Shown here: piece by piece, positions 5,399 to 9,852 of the stretch | Numbering within the stretch: position 1 is the stretch's first letter | Layout: each line of letters begins with the position of its first letter | From: Holophagales bacterium | GTDB lineage: Bacteria; Acidobacteriota; Thermoanaerobaculia; UBA5066 | Direction: 5' to 3' | Assembly: GCA_016719485.1 (NCBI GenBank) | Contig: JADJZB010000017.1 | Location: 1 to 9,852, forward strand | DNA: 9,852 nt | Translations under genes and position numbers: made by a program | Notes under the pieces: generated by a model | Told to the model about the DNA's origin: nothing | Database searches by the model: none | Seen by the model: the letters and a program-made list of their open reading frames with translations, nothing else

Positions 5399-5847
5399 GA
5401 CCGTTGTGAGGAAACGCCGACGCCCAGCCGCTGCCAGGCCTCGCGGAACTCGGGGCGGTCGTACGCCTTTGGCTGGAGCCAGAAGCCGTTGGCACCGTCT
5501 TTCTCCACCCCGACCGCCAGAGCACGGGCTTCCTCGGGCGTAAGCAGGAAAGACTCGGGTGCTTCCGTGAGCACGCCTCGGCAGACAACGACGAAGTCGC
5601 CGACAACGCGCTCGAGATGTGCGCCAAGCAGGACCGGGCCGGAACGGGTAGTGGCCTTGACCTGAAGGGTTCGCGTCTGGGCAGCGTCCTGACTGCACGC
5701 GACGATGTCGAAGCCCTTGGCGTTGCGAGTGGCGGGCGAGACGTTCCAGCCATAGCGAGCGAGGCGGAAGCAGACGTAATACAGGCCGACGTTCGCGACG
5801 GTCTGGGCGTCAAGAAGGCGGGCGGGACGAGAGGTGGATTTCTTCAT
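5356..5847 (-). CDS. PD-(D/E)XK nuclease-like protein
   Basis: A 163-residue protein with the core of the PD-(D/E)XK phosphodiesterase fold. After a helix with G-L-Y-Y-V-C-F-R-L-A-R-Y-G (21-33) comes a strand and G-F-D-I-V-A with Asp47, and then L-Q-V-K-A-T (61-66) with Lys64. The spacing D-x14-Q-x-K fits the catalytic core with Gln in place of Glu, a substitution seen in several active members. The C-terminal half (V-G-D-F-V-V-V-C-R-G, then a Pro-rich helical part) completes the fold. The usual N-terminal acidic residue is not evident. ATG at 5847 is preferred to a GTG six bases upstream; neither has a strong ribosome site. The last 13 residues (P-N-P-G-M-Q-R-T-R-S-A-R-R) are encoded by attC site 11. 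It could act in defence or in DNA processing. Confidence 0.75.
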   Translation of the reverse strand: MKKSTSRPARLLDAQTVANVGLYYVCFRLARYGWNVSPATRNAKGFDIVACSQDAAQTRTLQVKATTRSGPVLLGAHLERVVGDFVVVCRGVLTEAPESFLLTPEEARALAVGVEKDGANGFWLQPKAYDRPEFREAWQRLGVGVSSQRSPNPGMQRTRSARR

Positions 5848-5869
5848 ACTCACTGTATTGGCGAGGGTC

Positions 5870-5927
5870 GCCTAACGTCTGGCATCAGCGGCGAGCGCAG
5901 CGAGTCCGCTGCATGCCGGGGTTAGGC
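5870..5927 (-). repeat. attC: attC site 12
   Basis: Complete 58 bp standard site (boxes 5870-5876 and 5921-5927, loop base C). It ends the 93-residue membrane-protein cassette. Confidence 0.96.
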
Positions 5928-6047
5928 CTCGCGACGGATGAACGACAGGGCTCAAGGAACGACCGTTTGAGCAGTGTGCGCTCGTATCGGGATCGCGGGA
6001 GCTGGCGCGGCCGATGGCGTGTCGTAGTGCGCGACGGGACGTGCTGG

Positions 6048-6329
6048 CTACTCGTGAGGTTCGTCGGGCTCGGACGTTTTCGATCGGTGCCGAATGACGA
6101 GGGCGAAGAGGACGGAGTACGCCACCCACGATCCGAGGCCGTTGACCAGGATGGCGGTCCCCCGAGAATCGATGATTCCGAGCGAGGCGAGCGGCAATGT
6201 GAAGAGAAAGCCAGGCACGAGTACTGCCGCGAAGGCGCGGTGGACGTTCCAGGCAAGAGCGGCTGCGCCGGCAACCGTAACGAGCGCCCAGGCGGAGGCC
6301 CGCGGAAGAGCTTCGGGAAACGTCGTCAT
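6048..6329 (-). CDS. Small membrane protein
   Basis: A 93-residue hydrophobic protein with two to three membrane helices at about residues 13-27, 32-52 and 59-79 and a charged C-terminal tail (R-H-R-S-K-T-S-E-P-D-E-P-H-E). No family recognised. ATG at 6329 is preferred because a purine-rich AGGAGAGGG lies about ten bases upstream. The frame is also open back to an ATG inside attC site 13 (6402-6404, M-P-D-V-R), which would add 25 residues, so an attC-derived start cannot be excluded. After the TAG about 120 bp without a gene run to attC site 12. Confidence 0.75.
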   Translation of the reverse strand: MTTFPEALPRASAWALVTVAGAAALAWNVHRAFAAVLVPGFLFTLPLASLGIIDSRGTAILVNGLGSWVAYSVLFALVIRHRSKTSEPDEPHE

Positions 6330-6388
6330 CGTAGCAAGGCCCTCTCCTGACGGAAGAAGCGGTCGAGTAGCCCAGATGCCCAGCAGAG

Positions 6389-6446
6389 GCCTAACGTCTG
6401 GCATCAGCGGCGAGCGTAGCGAGTCCGCTGCATGCCGGGGTTAGGC
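6389..6446 (-). repeat. attC: attC site 13
   Basis: Complete 58 bp standard site (boxes 6389-6395 and 6440-6446, loop base T). It ends the cassette 6395-6957 and supplies the TAA of its gene. Confidence 0.96.
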
Positions 6447-6923
6447 CCCGGACGGCGTTTGCTGGGGCGTCGGTGCTGGCAGGGGCCTCGGTCGGTCGAG
6501 GCGCTGGACGAAGGATCGGAGCGCCTCGGCCGTGGGTTGCCTCCAGTGCCCGAGGCGCGCCTCAGCGACAGCCCGCTGCAGGAGCGCCGCGGCCTCGGTG
6601 GAGGTGCCCCGCCGCTCTGCGAGGAGGGCGAGACGCGTGTACGTGAGCGCGATGTCGGTATGGACGGATGTGCCGAGTTCGTACTCTGGATGAGCCGCGA
6701 AAGTTTGAAGCACACGAAGGTGCCCTTCGAGGGCAGCGCGGGCGTCGGGGTCTTCCGCGTTCTGGTAGTGATGCCACGCCGACTCGCCAGACCACGCGAC
6801 CGCTGCGAGAGTCGCCCACGAACGAGAAGGCCGGCCGAAGTAGGCAAAGCCGAGGTAGACGCCGAGAACGAAGCCGGCGGTGGCTGCTGTCAGGATGAGG
6901 AGGATGACGCTAGAGCGTTTCAT
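6441..6923 (-). CDS. Membrane-anchored helical hypothetical protein
   Basis: A 160-residue protein with a short basic N-terminus (M-K-R), a single membrane helix (about 6-29) and a mostly alpha-helical soluble part. Residues about 40-135 alternate amphipathic helices (W-H-H-Y-Q-N-A-E-D-P, then H-T-D-I-A-L-T-Y-T-R-L-A-L-L-A-E-R-R-G, then A-A-A-L-L-Q-R-A-V-A-E-A) in a pattern reminiscent of tetratricopeptide-type repeats, though no canonical repeat is clear. The C-terminal 15 residues are Pro-rich. The N-terminal anchor probably leaves the helical part in the periplasm. ATG at 6923 lacks a strong ribosome site. The stop is the TAA in the R'' box of attC site 13. Confidence 0.78.
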   Translation of the reverse strand: MKRSSVILLILTAATAGFVLGVYLGFAYFGRPSRSWATLAAVAWSGESAWHHYQNAEDPDARAALEGHLRVLQTFAAHPEYELGTSVHTDIALTYTRLALLAERRGTSTEAAALLQRAVAEARLGHWRQPTAEALRSFVQRLDRPRPLPAPTPQQTPSGA

Positions 6924-6951
6924 GCTGCAGGACCTGAGGCTTTCGTGAGGG

Positions 6952-7009
6952 GCCTAACGTCTGGCATCAGCGGCGAGCGTAGCGAGTCCGCTGCATGCCG
7001 GGGTTAGGC
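6952..7009 (-). repeat. attC: attC site 14
   Basis: Complete 58 bp standard site (boxes 6952-6958 and 7003-7009, loop base T). It ends the DUF4190-like cassette and supplies its TAA. Confidence 0.96.
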
Positions 7010-7459
7010 GCCGGTGTCGACTGCGACGAGGATTACGGCCAGTACGGACCAGCCTACCAGTCCGATATAGCCGAGAACGAGGCCAATGTACGCGTGGGCG
7101 CGCGCAAGCGGAGCGGCGTTAGGGACGGAACGCGACCGAGCCATATGACCGAAGCCGACAGCGATAGCGCCAAGGAAGGGAATGAGAATGCCAAGTGCAG
7201 AGACGGCGAGTGAAAGATAGGCGAGGAAGGAGGCCCACCGCTCATCGGACCGTCTGTCGGTCCGAAGAGGTGGGAAGAGGAGGCAGGTCAGTAGGAGGGT
7301 GGCGAAGAAGAAGTGAAGAACGAGCAGTGGGCCGATGCTGTGAATGACCGCAAAGGAGTTTAGATAGGGATTGGCGTGACGGTCTCCGAACTGCGCGGTG
7401 GCGCGGAGGAGAACGTATGCACCTACACAGCTAAAGGCGAAACGCGTGAAGTGTCTCAT
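7004..7459 (-). CDS. DUF4190-like membrane protein
   Basis: A 151-residue protein with four hydrophobic helices: about 7-20, 41-62, 77-103 and 122-147. The C-terminal half resembles the DUF4190 two-helix module. A helix with L-S-L-A-V-S-A-L-G-I-L-I-P-F-L-G-A-I-A-V-G-F-G-H is followed by a short basic loop (M-A-R-S-R), then A-R-A-H-A-Y-I-G-L-V-L-G-Y-I-G-L-V. The G-H before the loop and the I-G-L-V-L-G-Y start of the second helix are the family's usual marks. The N-terminal half is not recognised. Function of DUF4190 proteins is unknown. ATG at 7459 has no Shine-Dalgarno sequence and lies 13 bp from the attC; the TAA is in attC site 14. Confidence 0.75.
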   Translation of the reverse strand: MRHFTRFAFSCVGAYVLLRATAQFGDRHANPYLNSFAVIHSIGPLLVLHFFFATLLLTCLLFPPLRTDRRSDERWASFLAYLSLAVSALGILIPFLGAIAVGFGHMARSRSVPNAAPLARAHAYIGLVLGYIGLVGWSVLAVILVAVDTGA

Positions 7460-7472
7460 TGTGGGGGCCGGC

Positions 7473-7530
7473 GCCTAACGTCTGGCATCAGCGGCGAGCG
7501 TAGCGAGTCCGCTGCATGCCGGGGTTAGAC
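7473..7530 (-). repeat. attC: attC site 15
   Basis: Complete 58 bp standard site. Boxes are at 7473-7479 and 7524-7530 (GTCTAAC on minus), loop base T. It ends the DUF4375-like cassette and supplies the TAA of its gene. Confidence 0.96.
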
Positions 7531-8064
7531 GGTGCCGTTGTTGATGACGGAGACCCGATCGGGGTGTCTTCGTGCGTATGGGACCCACCTTTCGACGAGG
7601 GCTACGCCACCGTTACCGTGGTAGCCGAAGCAGACCCAGAGGCGGTCGTTGATTGGGTCGAGCGCCTTCTCTAATGGCGAGTTCAAGTAGGCGTCTCGAA
7701 AGGTGGGCGACCCGATGAAGTCCCAATGAGCCAGAGCGATGTGAAGTGCTTGTTGGAACAGCGCGGCCTCCTCAGGAGAGCCGAGTTCCTGGAGGCCCCG
7801 AAGCGTCTCATGGGCGAATCCGACATGGTGCCAGTTCGAGAAGTGCCAGCCGAGGTCGTCAAGGGCCATGCTGACGTCTAGCTCGTATGTGGCCGCCATG
7901 GCGTGGAGGCCGGGTGGAAGGGACCGGAGCTTCAGAACGAAGGCGTCGTACTCGCCGTCGGAAGGCGAGCCGGGCCCGAGAAGGCGACAAAGCTCAGCCG
8001 ACAGGAGCTTCGCGAGCTTCGTGTCGGACCGCGCCTTCGCGATTGTGTCGGGAGTGAGGGTCAT
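7525..8064 (-). CDS. Hypothetical soluble protein, DUF4375-like
   Basis: A 179-residue soluble, largely helical protein. The middle reads Y-E-L-D-V-S-M-A-L-D-D-L-G-W-H-F-S-N-W, then E-T-L-R-G-L-Q-E-L-G and A-A-L-F-Q-Q-A-L. This order (aromatic-rich helix, a helix ending in a Gly, then A-x-L-F-x-x-A) resembles DUF4375/DMP19-type proteins, but the likeness is partial and I would treat it as tentative. The C-terminal part has L-E-K-A-L-D-P-I-N-D-R-L-W and a final V-S-V-I-N-N-G-T-V. No signal peptide or membrane segment. ATG at 8064 is preferred to a GTG 15 bases upstream (8079); neither has a clear ribosome site. The stop is the TAA of attC site 15. Confidence 0.75.
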   Translation of the reverse strand: MTLTPDTIAKARSDTKLAKLLSAELCRLLGPGSPSDGEYDAFVLKLRSLPPGLHAMAATYELDVSMALDDLGWHFSNWHHVGFAHETLRGLQELGSPEEAALFQQALHIALAHWDFIGSPTFRDAYLNSPLEKALDPINDRLWVCFGYHGNGGVALVERWVPYARRHPDRVSVINNGTV

Positions 8065-8080
8065 TGAAGTGCCGAGCACC

Positions 8081-8138
8081 GCCTAACGTCTGGCATCAGC
8101 GGCGAGCGAAGCGAGTCCGCTGCATGCCGGGGTTAGGC
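8081..8138 (-). repeat. attC: attC site 16
   Basis: Complete 58 bp standard site (boxes 8081-8087 and 8132-8138) with loop base A, as in site 2. It ends the cassette 8087-8684. Confidence 0.96.
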
Positions 8139-8269
8139 AACGGCAGGTGACCGCTGAAGCGGAGGGCGGTGTGGCGACCGTGATGCGAACGGGGGTTCTT
8201 CATGGGCAACTGCGCCTCGGTGCCTGACGAGAAGGCCCGGGCGTCCACGCGCCGGTCTGCGAGGGGGGA

Positions 8270-8296
8270 CGCGGGGGGAGCGGAGCGCCCCCCGTG
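8270..8296 (-). other. GC-rich hairpin after a stop codon
   Basis: A perfect seven-base stem CGGGGGG/CCCCCCG (8272-8278 with 8288-8294) around a nine-base loop, extendable by a G-T and a C-G pair. It starts about 13 bases after the TAG of the upstream minus-strand gene. There is no T-run behind it, so it is not a canonical intrinsic terminator. It could protect a 3' end or pause transcription, or be chance in GC-rich DNA. Confidence 0.4.
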
Positions 8297-8309
8297 CAGA
8301 ACCGGCGGT

Positions 8310-8636
8310 CTACGAAACGCTGAGGGCACGAAGAACCGCCTCGCGTGTAGCTTGGGACAGTGAACCGAACTCCTCGTCCGTGAGGAGCGCGGCGCGGCGA
8401 AGTGTAACGACGAGGATGAGAGCCTTCGAACGCCTGAATAGCGGTGCGATGGCTGAGCCGACCCGATTGCGCTCGCGAAGGAGGGTGTCGATCGAGGCGA
8501 CGCGAGAGGCCGAAGACCCGGAGGCCTGAAGTGCTGCCTGGACAGCGTCAAGCAGCCGTGCGTCGAGTCGCTCGAACACAGAGCCTTCCAGCGCGTGGAG
8601 TACGCGCCAGTCGGGCTCGGGGAACGACACGAGCAT
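8310..8636 (-). CDS. Small hypothetical soluble protein
   Basis: A 108-residue mostly helical protein of unknown family. It starts M-L-V-S-F-P-E-P-D-W-R-V-L and continues with helices containing F-E-R-L-D-A-R-L-L-D-A-V, then I-D-T-L-L-R-E-R-N-R-V-G, then S-K-A-L-I-L-V-V-T-L-R-R and L-T-D-E-E-F-G-S-L-S. No signal, membrane helix or catalytic motif is visible. ATG at 8636 begins the compact domain; an in-frame TTG nine codons upstream is less likely. No ribosome binding site is evident. The 171 bp between its TAG and attC site 16 hold the hairpin at 8270-8296 and no gene that I can support. Confidence 0.72.
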   Translation of the reverse strand: MLVSFPEPDWRVLHALEGSVFERLDARLLDAVQAALQASGSSASRVASIDTLLRERNRVGSAIAPLFRRSKALILVVTLRRAALLTDEEFGSLSQATREAVLRALSVS

Positions 8637-8678
8637 GGAACGAGTATGGCGCGAGACAGGCAAGATGTCGTTTCCGTT

Positions 8679-8736
8679 GCCTAACGTCTGGCATCAGCGG
8701 CGAGCGCAGCGAGTCCGCTGCATGCCGGGGTTAGGC
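8679..8736 (-). repeat. attC: attC site 17
   Basis: Complete 58 bp standard site (boxes 8679-8685 and 8730-8736, loop base C). It ends the three-helix membrane-protein cassette and supplies its TAA. Confidence 0.96.
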
Positions 8737-9372
8737 GCCGCTCGCATTGCGGAGGAGTTGATTGAGATGGCGCAGGTGCCGGAAGCGGAAGGCCACGTGC
8801 CAAAGGGCAGAGAGGAGGATCGCGCCGAAGACCGCACCGAGTACGAGCACGGCCGTCGAGGGCGCGAAGAGACCGAACGCCACGGAAAGGAGCGCTGCCA
8901 TTGCGGTGGGAAGGACCCCAATGTATCGGAGGTACGGCAGGTGTCTCATTTCGTTGAACGGAACGAGAATGGGACTCTCGGGTGCGACGACTTCGAGAAT
9001 GCCAAGGACAACGAGAGCCGGAACGCACAGGACGAGCAGGACCTCTCCAATGACCGAAAGACGGACGACCTTGATTGCGTCGCGGAGGGCTTCAGCTGCA
9101 GCCGCTGTGTCGGGTGCATCGGACGGTACGAAGGGACGGCCTCGGGCCAGACCTGTGCCGGTGCGGTCGATCCAGTCAAGCCGTGCTTCCTGTTTAGCCT
9201 CCGCCTCTGCCACCTGGGCTGCGATGGCGGGCACCGAGAGGGTGCCGTGACGAGCGGCGAGGACGCGTAGAGCCTCGTCCCGTGCTTCGGGAACGAACTG
9301 GGACGGGTCTGCTTCGATTGAATCGAGGATATCGAGAAGCTGGCGGTCAGTGCGGGTGTTGAAGTCAAGCAT
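8731..9372 (-). CDS. Three-helix membrane protein with cytoplasmic N-domain
   Basis: At 213 residues this is the longest gene in the window. Residues 1-100 are soluble and helical, beginning T-D-R-Q-L-L-D-I-L-D-S-I and including an Ala/Glu-rich amphipathic stretch (A-A-Q-V-A-E-A-E-A-K-Q-E, about 51-62). Three membrane helices follow at about 106-128, 151-169 and 172-194, and a basic tail (R-F-R-H-L-R-H) by the positive-inside rule stays in the cytoplasm. No family recognised. The N-terminal region could be a binding or oligomerisation domain. ATG at 9372 has only a weak purine stretch upstream. The TAA is in attC site 17. Confidence 0.8.
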   Translation of the reverse strand: MLDFNTRTDRQLLDILDSIEADPSQFVPEARDEALRVLAARHGTLSVPAIAAQVAEAEAKQEARLDWIDRTGTGLARGRPFVPSDAPDTAAAAEALRDAIKVVRLSVIGEVLLVLCVPALVVLGILEVVAPESPILVPFNEMRHLPYLRYIGVLPTAMAALLSVAFGLFAPSTAVLVLGAVFGAILLSALWHVAFRFRHLRHLNQLLRNASGA

Positions 9373-9389
9373 GAGGCTCTGATGCGTGC

Positions 9390-9447
9390 GCCTAACGTCA
9401 GGGTTCAGCGGCGAGCGTAGCGAGTCCGCTGCAACCCGAGGTTAGAC
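9390..9447 (-). repeat. attC: attC site 18 (GGGTT/AACCC stem variant)
   Basis: Complete 58 bp variant belonging to the right copy of the gene-less cassette. Boxes are at 9390-9396 and 9441-9447 (GTCTAAC on minus). It has the same outer stem as site 5 but loop base T rather than C. Confidence 0.95.
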
Positions 9448-9831
9448 CAGGGCGAATGGATGAGGAGACGGAAGCTCCGGCGCGGCTTGGCTGGCGGCAC
9501 GTTTTGAATGCGGGTCCAGAGCCGCCCGAGTGAACCGCGATGTGATGAGACCGGCGACCCCTGAGAAGCACGGGGATGAACCCGGCTCGGGCGGCGGCGC
9601 CCGGTGAGGGAAGGAGCGATGTGCCAGAGAACGGGAAGCGCCGGAGCCCAGGAAGCTGGGAGGAACTGTGCTGGGCGGGTCAGGAGCGTGTCCGCACGCC
9701 GACGCGGTGTTGAAGGCACGGCTCTGACGGGGACGACCGAAAGCCGCAAGGCCGGGAGCGTCTCGGCACCGACGCAGCTGGCGACTACGTTGGCGTCTGT
9801 CGGATTCATGGATGAAAAGCCTTGGGTCTAA
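9396..9831 (-). repeat. Duplicated gene-less cassette, right copy
   Basis: A 436 bp cassette that pairs along its full length with 2003-2439. Relative to the left copy it has one fewer base in the run near 9757, one extra A near 9630 (GAGAACGGG against GAGACGGG) and one fewer base near 9545. The ATG at 9809 and the first residues M-N-P-T-D-A-N-V are shared, but the frame then leaves that of the left copy. Reading on ends in an attC-encoded tail (Q-R-T-R-Y-A-R-R). Neither strand gives a product conserved between the copies, so I call no gene here. Confidence 0.8.
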
Positions 9832-9852
9832 CGTCTGGCATCAGCGGCGAGG
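9826..9852 (-). repeat. attC: attC site 19 (cut by window edge)
   Basis: The R' half of a standard-type site: GTTAGAC on minus at 9826-9832, then the L' arm with CCGCTG and ATGCC. The window ends inside the loop. The final base (G at 9852) differs from the usual C. It belongs to a further upstream cassette beyond the edge. Confidence 0.88.

Noticed and set aside
5617..5925. Plus-strand readings ending in S-G-E-R-S-E-S-A-A-C-R-G, found at many cassettes
   Set aside because: The recurrent ending is the translated complementary strand of attC, so these are antisense artefacts and not a protein family.
8270..8296. Intrinsic transcription terminator
   Set aside because: The stem is strong but no T-run follows on the minus strand, so only a hairpin is reported.
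8635..9270. Plus-strand reading of 211 codons opposite the three-helix membrane protein
   Set aside because: It is highly charged, crosses attC site 17 and is antisense to a gene with clear membrane helices whose stop is in the attC.
1..9852. Regular direct repeats suggesting a CRISPR array
   Set aside because: The repeats are 57-58 bp with R/L box structure and are separated by whole genes of several hundred bp, which fits attC sites and not CRISPR repeats with short spacers.
1..9852. Palindromic repeats as REP elements, transposon ends or MITEs
   Set aside because: Each repeat begins RYYYAAC and ends GTTRRRY with bulged L boxes, and the bases flanking each crossover follow the cassette rather than the site. 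No transposase or target-site duplication is seen.

Overview
The window is one uninterrupted integron gene-cassette array. Nineteen copies of a 57-58 bp imperfect palindrome (17 complete, one cut at each window edge) recur about every 0.44-0.72 kb. Each begins GCCTAAC-like and ends GTTAGGC-like, the R''/R' boxes of attC recombination sites. The bulge positions in the L boxes, the flanking R-box bases and the gene directions all agree that the array reads on the minus strand. Every cassette starts at a higher coordinate and ends with its own attC at a lower one. Measured from crossover point to crossover point (between G and TT of GTTRRRY) there are 18 cassettes of 436-724 bp. No integrase is present. 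If the array is intact, attI and intI should lie beyond the right-hand edge.

Organism: GC-rich, with highly uniform attC sites, as expected of a large sedentary chromosomal integron rather than a clinical mobile integron. The taxon cannot be fixed from the sequence. Soil or freshwater environmental bacteria, with Gemmatimonadota as one unverified possibility, would fit.

Layout from right (upstream) to left (downstream) on the minus strand: a gene-less cassette (9396-9831); a three-helix membrane protein (8685-9395); a small soluble unknown with a long 3' tail (8087-8684); a soluble DUF4375-like unknown (7479-8086); a DUF4190-like membrane protein (6958-7478); a membrane-anchored helical protein (6395-6957); a small membrane protein (5876-6394); a PD-(D/E)XK nuclease-like protein (5347-5875); a CxCxxC protein (4842-5346); a four-helix membrane protein (4252-4841); a HigB/RelE-HigA toxin-antitoxin pair (3528-4251); a membrane protein (2991-3527); a YcxB-like membrane protein (2440-2990); a second copy of the gene-less cassette (2003-2439); a cassette with no convincing gene (1490-2002); a frameshifted gene (1008-1489); a DHCW-type cupin (514-1007); and an alkyltransferase-like DNA-repair protein (3-513).

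The genes do not form a pathway, as is normal for cassette arrays. Common threads are small size (93-213 codons), many membrane proteins of unknown role, a toxin-antitoxin pair that probably stabilises the array, and two DNA-directed proteins. The most notable points are the duplicated gene-less cassette with single-base indels, compensatory stem changes among attC variants, attC sites that supply start codons, stop codons and a TGATG stop/start overlap, and a compact promoter/operator that seems to make a leaderless toxin mRNA.
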